A stretch of 64,000 bases of DNA from Solidesulfovibrio aerotolerans (lineage in GTDB: Bacteria; Desulfobacterota; Desulfovibrionia; Desulfovibrionales; Desulfovibrionaceae), in assembly GCF_009856865.1 (NCBI RefSeq), contig NZ_WVUD01000001.1:310001-374000 (forward strand), written 5' to 3'. Below are positions 58,625 through 64,000 of the stretch, piece after piece (position 1 is the first letter of the stretch; every line of letters begins with the position of its first letter). The notes under the pieces were generated by a model that was not told where the DNA came from, made no database searches, and saw nothing but the letters and a program-made list of their open reading frames with translations. The position numbers and the translations under genes are program-made.

Positions 58625-61171
58625 TCATGTTCGGGGCTGGCTCGGGACAAACTGTCCGGCCTCGTCGGCGGGCTTCTCGGAAAACCCTTTTGGGCTGAAA
58701 AAACGCAGGCGCAGGGCGTTGGTGACAACGGTGAACGAGCTGAGCGCCATGGCCGTGCCGGCGATCATGGGGTTGAGCGTCGGGCCGCCAAAGAGGTGCA
58801 GCGCGCCGGCAGCCACGGGGATGCCGATGGTATTAAAGGCAAAGGCCCAGAAGAGGTTTTGCTTGATATTGCCGATAACGGCCCGGGACAGTTCCAGGGC
58901 AGCGGGCACGCCGCGCAGGTCGTTGCGCATAAGGACGACGTCGCAGGATTCGACGGCCACATCGATGCCCGACCCCATGGCCATGCCGAGGTCTGCTGCG
59001 GCCAGGGCCGGGGCGTCGTTGATTCCATCGCCGACCATGGCGACCTTTTGGCCGGCAGCGGTCAGGCGGGCCACTTCAGCCGCTTTGCGCTCGGGCAGGA
59101 CGCGGGCGATGACGGTTTGGATGCCAAGCGTACGGGCCATGGCCCTGGCCGTGCGTTCGTCGTCGCCGGTGAGCATGACCACGTCGATGCCGCTTTGTTG
59201 CAGCCCGGCCACCACGGCGGCAGCTTCGGGGCGCGGGGTGTCGGCCACGGCCAGGACCGCGGCGGGGGCACCGTCGAGGGCGAGATGGACCACGGTTTTG
59301 CCGGCGTCGGACAGGGTGGCGTCGGCCGCGGCCAGGGTCGGGTCGGCGGGAATACCTTCTGCGCGCAAAAAGGCCGCCGTGCCAATAAGGACGGTGTGGC
59401 CGTTTATGCGGGCGCGAACACCGTGGCCGGGCACGGCTTCGAAATGATCGGGGGTGGCCAGAACGCTATTTTTGGCCGCCCCGGCCTTCGCGATGGCTTT
59501 GGCCAGCGGATGCTCGGAGCGGGCTTCGGCGGCGGCGGCCATGGCGAGCAGGGCGTCGGGATCATGCCCCGGGGCCGGGACGACGTCGGTTAAGACCGGC
59601 GTGCCGTGGGTAAGCGTGCCGGTTTTGTCAAAGACGACGGTGTCGATGTCCCCGGCGATTTGCAGGGCGGCCCCGGATTTGACCAGGATGCCCAGGCGCG
59701 CGCCCCGGCCGGTGCCGACCATAATCGAGGTGGGCACGGCCAGTCCCATGGCGCAGGGGCAGGCGATGACCAGGACGGCCACGAAGATGCGCAGCGAAAA
59801 GGGCAGTCCGGCCCCGCCGATAAAAAACCAGCCAAGTGCTGCCGCTGCGGCCACGGCCATAACCGTTGGTACAAAATAAAAACTGACCGTGTCGGCCAGA
59901 TTGGCGATGGGGGCTTTGGAGCCCTGGGCCTGCCGCACCAGGGCCACGATACGGGCCAGGGTGGTGTCCTGGCCGACGCGGCTGGCCCGCACGATGACCG
60001 CCCCGGTGGTATTCTGGGAACCGCCGGTAACGGTGTCGCCGTTTTTTTTGGCCACGGGCATGGCTTCGCCGGTGAGCATGGCTTCGTCGATGCGGGTGGT
60101 GCCGTCGATGACGACGCCGTCGGTGGGGACGCGCTCGCCCGGTCGCACCAAAAAGGTGTCGCCGGGTTCGAGTTCGTCCAGGGGCACAATTTCCTCGACC
60201 CCGTCACGCACCACGGTGGCGGTGTCCGGGGTCAGGCGCAACAGGGCCGCAATGGCCCCGGAGGTTTTGATCTTGGCCGAGGCTTCCAGGTATTTGCCAA
60301 GGCTGATCATGGCGAGAAGCACGCCGGCCGATTCAAAATACAGGTCCATGGCCCGGCCGACCGGATTGGAGCCGGCCAGGATGAGGACGAGGTTGGCCAG
60401 ACTGTAGGCCAGCGCCGCGCCGGTGCCCAGGGCCACGAGGCTGTCCATGTTGGGGCCGCCGCGCAAAAGGGCCGGAATGCCGTCGCGGTAAAAGCGCCGG
60501 CCGAGCCAGACGATGGGAGCGGTCAGCGCCAGTTGGGCCAGGGCGAAGGTGGCTGGCGAGGCGTCGGGATGCAGGAAATGGGGCAGGGGCAGGCCCAGCA
60601 TGTGGCCCATGGACAGGATGAGCAGGGCAGCGGCGCAGGCCAGGGCCGGAATGAGCTGGCGGCGGGCTGCGGCCAGTTCGGCCTGGGCCTGGCGTTGGCG
60701 CTCGGCCAGACGGTCACCCGAGGGGCTGGCCGGGGTCGTGGCGAAGCCGAGGTCGGCTACGGCCTGGCGGATTTGCCGGCGGGACAGGACGGCCGGATCA
60801 AAGGTGAAGCGCCCGGATTCGCCGGGCAGGTTGACCACGGCGGTGACCATGCCCGGCAGTTTGCCGGCCACGCGTTCGATACGCGTGGAGCAGGCGGCGC
60901 AGTGCATGCCGGCGATGGCCAGATCAAGGACGGCGTGTTCGGGCGGGGGCGGGCCGAGGGAAAAGCCGAGATCGGCCACCCGGGCGGCCACGGCGTCCAG
61001 GGAAATGATTGCAGGATTGAAATCCAGACGCAACGAGGCGTCGGCCAGGTTGACGGCAGCCGCGTCAACACCTTCCATGGCCCCTACCACGCGTTCGATG
61101 CGCGCGGAGCAGGCGGCGCAGTGCATGCCCGAGACGGGAAGGGTGACGGTTTTGGCGGGAATGTGCGTCAT
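58625..61171 (-). CDS. copA: Copper-translocating P-type ATPase (CopA-like)
   Basis: 848 residues. Two N-terminal heavy-metal domains with GMHCAACSARIER and GMHCAACSTRIER. P1B ATPase motifs: GEAMPV actuator loop, CPCAMGLAVP metal site in TM6 (CPC, as for Cu+), phosphorylation site DKTGTLTHG, SEHPLA, GDGINDAPALAAADLG and the C-terminal segments. Exports Cu(I) (possibly Ag(I)) to the periplasm. ATG at 61169-61171 chosen because the HMA domain begins soon after; the open frame continues upstream without similarity. Confidence 0.94.
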   Translation of the reverse strand: MTHIPAKTVTLPVSGMHCAACSARIERVVGAMEGVDAAAVNLADASLRLDFNPAIISLDAVAARVADLGFSLGPPPPEHAVLDLAIAGMHCAACSTRIERVAGKLPGMVTAVVNLPGESGRFTFDPAVLSRRQIRQAVADLGFATTPASPSGDRLAERQRQAQAELAAARRQLIPALACAAALLILSMGHMLGLPLPHFLHPDASPATFALAQLALTAPIVWLGRRFYRDGIPALLRGGPNMDSLVALGTGAALAYSLANLVLILAGSNPVGRAMDLYFESAGVLLAMISLGKYLEASAKIKTSGAIAALLRLTPDTATVVRDGVEEIVPLDELEPGDTFLVRPGERVPTDGVVIDGTTRIDEAMLTGEAMPVAKKNGDTVTGGSQNTTGAVIVRASRVGQDTTLARIVALVRQAQGSKAPIANLADTVSFYFVPTVMAVAAAAALGWFFIGGAGLPFSLRIFVAVLVIACPCAMGLAVPTSIMVGTGRGARLGILVKSGAALQIAGDIDTVVFDKTGTLTHGTPVLTDVVPAPGHDPDALLAMAAAAEARSEHPLAKAIAKAGAAKNSVLATPDHFEAVPGHGVRARINGHTVLIGTAAFLRAEGIPADPTLAAADATLSDAGKTVVHLALDGAPAAVLAVADTPRPEAAAVVAGLQQSGIDVVMLTGDDERTARAMARTLGIQTVIARVLPERKAAEVARLTAAGQKVAMVGDGINDAPALAAADLGMAMGSGIDVAVESCDVVLMRNDLRGVPAALELSRAVIGNIKQNLFWAFAFNTIGIPVAAGALHLFGGPTLNPMIAGTAMALSSFTVVTNALRLRFFSPKGFSEKPADEAGQFVPSQPRT

Positions 61172-61294
61172 GCGGCATAGTAATCCCCGAAGCGGAAAGT
61201 GCAAGTCGGCCGTAGTGCAAGCCTGGGAGGCGCTGGCAATTGGCGTCAGGGCAGGGTATAGGGCGCTAGGCGAGAAGCCAAAGGAGTCCGGGAC

Positions 61295-61660
61295 ATGCAC
61301 GCAGACACGCTGGCCCCTCTGTGGGAGGGTCAAAACCGCGAGCCCAACCGCTGGGAGCGGCTTCGCAATGTGTACGAGAAACTGCGTCTGGTTCTGGATA
61401 TGCCGGGACTCAGTCTCGGCGGTGTCGATGACTTGCTGGAGCAGTTGGAACAGCGTCTGAGCGAGGCGACACTGCTTTTCCCGGAACCGGATTGGCTGGA
61501 CGAAGACGTTTCCGGCCCCGAGGGTCTGGAGCGCTACTGCGCCAATCATATGGGGGCGTTGCTCGATGTGCTGGTGCAGGCCGTGGAGCAATTGGCCGAA
61601 GAGCGGGCCAGGGAACTGGCTCTGGGGACGGGTGGAACCCGTATCGGCACCGGGGAGTGA
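61295..61660 (+). CDS. Small acidic protein of unknown function
   Basis: 121 residues, GGAG 9 nt upstream of the ATG. Predicted helical, acidic, soluble (RWERLRNVYEKLRLVLDM..., LEQLEQRLSEATLLF..., LLDVLVQAVEQLAEERAREL). No family recognised. Lies between copA (divergent) and tRNA-Pro (convergent); monocistronic. Confidence 0.6.
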   Translation: MHADTLAPLWEGQNREPNRWERLRNVYEKLRLVLDMPGLSLGGVDDLLEQLEQRLSEATLLFPEPDWLDEDVSGPEGLERYCANHMGALLDVLVQAVEQLAEERARELALGTGGTRIGTGE

Positions 61661-61735
61661 AAAAAGTCGTTTCGCGACGCGCTTCGCCGCCCTGGCCCGG
61701 TCGCAACCCGCATGACAAGCGCCGGGGAATGAAAA

Positions 61736-61763
61736 AAGGGGTCATGCTTGCGCATAACCCCTT
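61736..61763 (-). terminator. Intrinsic terminator of tRNA-Pro
   Basis: On the minus strand AAGGGGTTATGC / GCATGACCCCTT (12 bp with one wobble) and a GCAA loop followed by TTTT. Starts 8 nt after the tRNA 3' end. Confidence 0.9.
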
Positions 61764-61771
61764 GAACTATC

Positions 61772-61848
61772 TGGTCGGGATGAGAGGATTCGAACCTCCG
61801 GCTTCTGCGTCCCGAACGCAGCGCTCTACCAGGCTGAGCCACATCCCG
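61772..61848 (-). tRNA. tRNA-Pro (CGG)
   Basis: 77 nt with encoded CCA. Acceptor CGGGATG / CATCCCG, anticodon arm CTGCG-TTCGGGA-CGCAG giving anticodon CGG, T-arm GGTTCGAATCC. Own terminator downstream. Confidence 0.95.
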
Positions 61849-62018
61849 TCGTGAGACAAAGGCTTCTAGAGCATCCCGCGGGGTTTGGCAAGTACAAAGT
61901 TCGGTTGTCAGAATGCAAAGAGTCATCTAATCATGACCAAGGGGACGGGCCGCCCGATTGGGGCTTCGCAGAGAAGCCAGCCGGGTGACCCACGTTATGC
62001 CGCCTTCAGGAGTGATGC

Positions 62019-63134
62019 GTGATCAAGGTAGTGGTCATCGACGATTCGGCCTTCATGCGAAAGGCGCTGAGCACCATGCTGTCCAAAGACCCGGAAATCG
62101 AGGTCGTGGCCACAGCCCGTGACGGCGAGGAAGGCTTGGAAATGATCCGCCGGCACCAGCCCGACGTGGTCACCCTGGATATTGAGATGCCCCGTATGGA
62201 CGGGTTGACCGCCCTGCGGCACATCATGATGGAGATGCCCCGGCCGGTGCTCATGGTCAGCTCCCTGACCTCGGAAGGGGCTGAGGCTACGCTGAAGGCC
62301 ATGGAACTTGGGGCTGTGGATTTTATTCCGAAACAACTTTCCAAGGTGTCGCTGGACATCGTTAAGATCGAAGACGATCTGCGGGCCAAGGTCAAACTCA
62401 TCGCCCGTCGGCGCATGAGCCACCTGTCCCGCTCCCCCCTGGCCGGCCGGGTGCGCGCTGCCACTGCGGCACCGGCTGCCCAGACATCGTCGGCCGGTGC
62501 CGCCCCGGCTGCGGACCGGCCGGAACGGGCGACCCGGGCCACCCGGCCCGGCGGTTCCCAGACCCGCGATCTGGTGGCCATCGGCGTCTCCACCGGCGGG
62601 CCGCCGGCCGTGCAGAAGGTGCTGTCGTATCTGCCCCAGGATTTTCCCGCCGGCATCCTCATCGCCCAGCATATGCCGGCGGCTTTTACCGGCCCGTTTG
62701 CCAAGCGGCTGGACAGCGTGTGCCAGATCACGGTCAAAGAGGCCGAGGACGGCGAACGGTTCCAGCACGGCGTGGCCTATGTCGCGCCGGGTGGCAAGCA
62801 TCTGCGCATTGACCAAAAGATCAGCCGCATCGAGGTGCGGGTGGTGGAAGAGCCGCGCGAAGCGTTGTACAAGCCATCGGCTTCGGTGCTGTTTGAATCG
62901 GTGGCCGCTGGCGTTGGCCGGCGCGGGCTTGGTGTGGTATTGACCGGCATGGGCAGCGACGGCCTGGACGGCATGCGAGTCCTTAAGGCCAAGGGCGGGC
63001 GCGCCCTGGCCCAGTCCGATTCCACCTGCGTGGTCTATGGCATGCCCAAGGCCATCGTGGACGCCGGGCTGGCCGATGAGATTGTTGATATCGACGACAT
63101 GGGCGAAATGATCCTGCAAAACCTTTATAAATGA
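62019..63134 (+). CDS. cheB: Chemotaxis protein-glutamate methylesterase/deamidase CheB
   Basis: 371 residues. N-terminal receiver domain (VVVIDDSAFMRKAL with DD pair, phosphoacceptor Asp in VVTLDIEMPRMDG, switch Lys in DFIPKQ), a linker of about 55 residues rich in Ala/Arg/Thr, then the methylesterase domain with catalytic Ser in GVSTGGPPAV, His in AQHMPAAFTGPFA and Asp in TGMGSDGLDG. Removes methyl groups from chemoreceptors. GTG start at 62019 with AGGAG upstream. Other che genes are not in view; the next gene is a HEAT-repeat protein 32 bp away. Confidence 0.95.
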   Translation: MIKVVVIDDSAFMRKALSTMLSKDPEIEVVATARDGEEGLEMIRRHQPDVVTLDIEMPRMDGLTALRHIMMEMPRPVLMVSSLTSEGAEATLKAMELGAVDFIPKQLSKVSLDIVKIEDDLRAKVKLIARRRMSHLSRSPLAGRVRAATAAPAAQTSSAGAAPAADRPERATRATRPGGSQTRDLVAIGVSTGGPPAVQKVLSYLPQDFPAGILIAQHMPAAFTGPFAKRLDSVCQITVKEAEDGERFQHGVAYVAPGGKHLRIDQKISRIEVRVVEEPREALYKPSASVLFESVAAGVGRRGLGVVLTGMGSDGLDGMRVLKAKGGRALAQSDSTCVVYGMPKAIVDAGLADEIVDIDDMGEMILQNLYK

Positions 63135-63166
63135 CCGTTCCCGCACGGGACGGCCTAGGATGCGGC

Positions 63167-64000
63167 ATGGTGGACAGCAACGACTTGTGCCAGAGACTTG
63201 GCAGCAACGATCCTGATGTGCTGCGCGACGCCGCCTATGACGCCGGCGAGTCCGGCGCTCTTGAGGTCGTACCGCTTTTGGCCAACCTCTTGTGCACGCA
63301 CAATCTCGGTGTACAGGAAGCGGCGGACCGGGCGCTGCGCAAAATCGGCGGCAAGGAAGTCGTAGCCGCCGTCAAACCACTGCTGCGCTCCGATGACGCT
63401 CCGGCGCGCAACGCCGCCATGGACATCCTGCGGGCCGTGGGCGCGCAGGATTTTCCGACTTTGCTCGAACTGCTCCACGATGCCGACCCCGACATTCGGA
63501 TTTTCGCCTCCGACATTCTGGGTTCCACCGAAAGCCGTCTGGCCGTGAGCCCGCTGTGCGAGGCGCTGCTCAAAGACCCTGAAGTCAACGTCCGCTATCA
63601 GGCCGCCGTGAGCCTGGGCGAACTGGCCTTTGCCGAGGCCGCCCCGGGCCTGGGCAAAGCCCTGGGCGATGAGGAGTGGGTCCAGTTCGCCGTCATCGAG
63701 GCCCTGGCCAAGATCCGCGACGCCGCTTCCGTCGGGGCGCTGGTCAAGGCTTTGGATAAGAGCACCGATCTGGTGGCCTCCATGATCGTGGACGCCCTTG
63801 GCGAGATCGGCAACATCAAGGCCGTGACCATGCTGCTCAAACGCATGGACGCAGCCCCCGGGGTGCTGCGCAACAAGATTGCCAAAGCCGTGGTGCGTAT
63901 CCTGGGCGGCAAGGCCCTGTCGCTTTTGTCTCCGGTCGAGCGCGACCGGTTTCGCGGCTATCTGCTGGCGGCCCTTGGCGACGACGAGGACGATGTGCAG
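63167..64000 (+). CDS. HEAT-repeat protein (N-terminal part, runs off window)
   Basis: At least 278 residues, frame open to the last base. Repeating helical pairs with alpha-solenoid periodicity (about 30 residues), for example DPDVLRDAAYDAGESGALEVVPLLANLL, DAPARNAAMDILRAVGAQDFPTLLELL, PEVNVRYQAAVSLGELAFAEAAPGLGKAL. HEAT/PBS-lyase-like repeats mediate protein contacts; in Desulfovibrio-type genomes such proteins often sit next to chemotaxis genes (inference). ATG with AGGA 6 nt upstream. Confidence 0.85.
   Translation, partial: MVDSNDLCQRLGSNDPDVLRDAAYDAGESGALEVVPLLANLLCTHNLGVQEAADRALRKIGGKEVVAAVKPLLRSDDAPARNAAMDILRAVGAQDFPTLLELLHDADPDIRIFASDILGSTESRLAVSPLCEALLKDPEVNVRYQAAVSLGELAFAEAAPGLGKALGDEEWVQFAVIEALAKIRDAASVGALVKALDKSTDLVASMIVDALGEIGNIKAVTMLLKRMDAAPGVLRNKIAKAVVRILGGKALSLLSPVERDRFRGYLLAALGDDEDDVQ

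Overview
The window looks like the chromosome of a high-GC sulfate-reducing Desulfovibrionaceae-type bacterium (inference). The pointers are a Wolinella-type fumarate reductase with a single cytochrome b subunit, a Ni-CO dehydrogenase operon, a CoA-disulfide-reductase/rhodanese fusion, sigma-54 enhancer-binding regulation and orphan chemotaxis and two-component genes. Backbone DNA (1-18.4 kb and 51.8-64 kb) is GC-rich. The middle 33 kb is not.

Left backbone. A dctA-frdC-frdA unit on the minus strand (fumarate uptake and reduction; frdA runs off the edge) lies downstream of a good sigma-54 promoter. Palindromes suited to enhancer binding sit about 100 bp upstream, and next to them is a PAS-rich NtrC-type activator gene. 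Then come creA, the flavoprotein/rhodanese fusion, rsmI, a histidine kinase with a translationally coupled Hpt protein, and a four-gene CO dehydrogenase operon (cooC, an NAD(P)/FAD oxidoreductase, cooF, cooS). Two small secreted proteins of unknown function follow.

Integrated element (18,454-51,808). A 73-bp direct repeat, whose right copy is the 3' half of an intact initiator tRNA-fMet gene, brackets about 33.3 kb. The element carries a tyrosine integrase beside the left repeat, TTGCCACCA repeats inside both ends, a DNA-binding protein, a DUF3987-type ATPase, a 400-bp GTGACA/TGTCAC iteron-like array, a Fic protein, a coupling-protein ATPase with a zinc ribbon, a half-size HsdS, a TraK-like protein, a decamer array that may belong to oriT, a MobC-like protein and a MOBP-type HUH relaxase. 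No type IV secretion genes are present, so it looks like a mobilizable rather than self-transmissible element. Its mobility genes are AT-rich. Inside it, 31.6-49.1 kb is a more GC-rich cargo: a seven-gene overlapping operon plus a divergent XRE regulator, encoding a HTH protein, two N6-adenine methyltransferase-like proteins, an HsdS protein, a NERD/pseudokinase/kinase/NTPase protein, a conserved unknown and an 1818-residue nuclease/HerA-ATPase. This closely matches, with a possible difference, the recently described methylation-associated defense system (MADS). IS21 (istB) and ISL3 remnants lie at or near its two sides.

Right backbone. tRNA-fMet is followed by rpmH-rnpA-yidD-yidC-jag. Here rpmH is nested out of frame inside rnpA, with start codons 4 nt apart. 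Then come a DMT transporter, a LysM/TPR protein, a copper P-type ATPase, a small unknown, tRNA-Pro(CGG), cheB and a HEAT-repeat protein that runs off the right edge.
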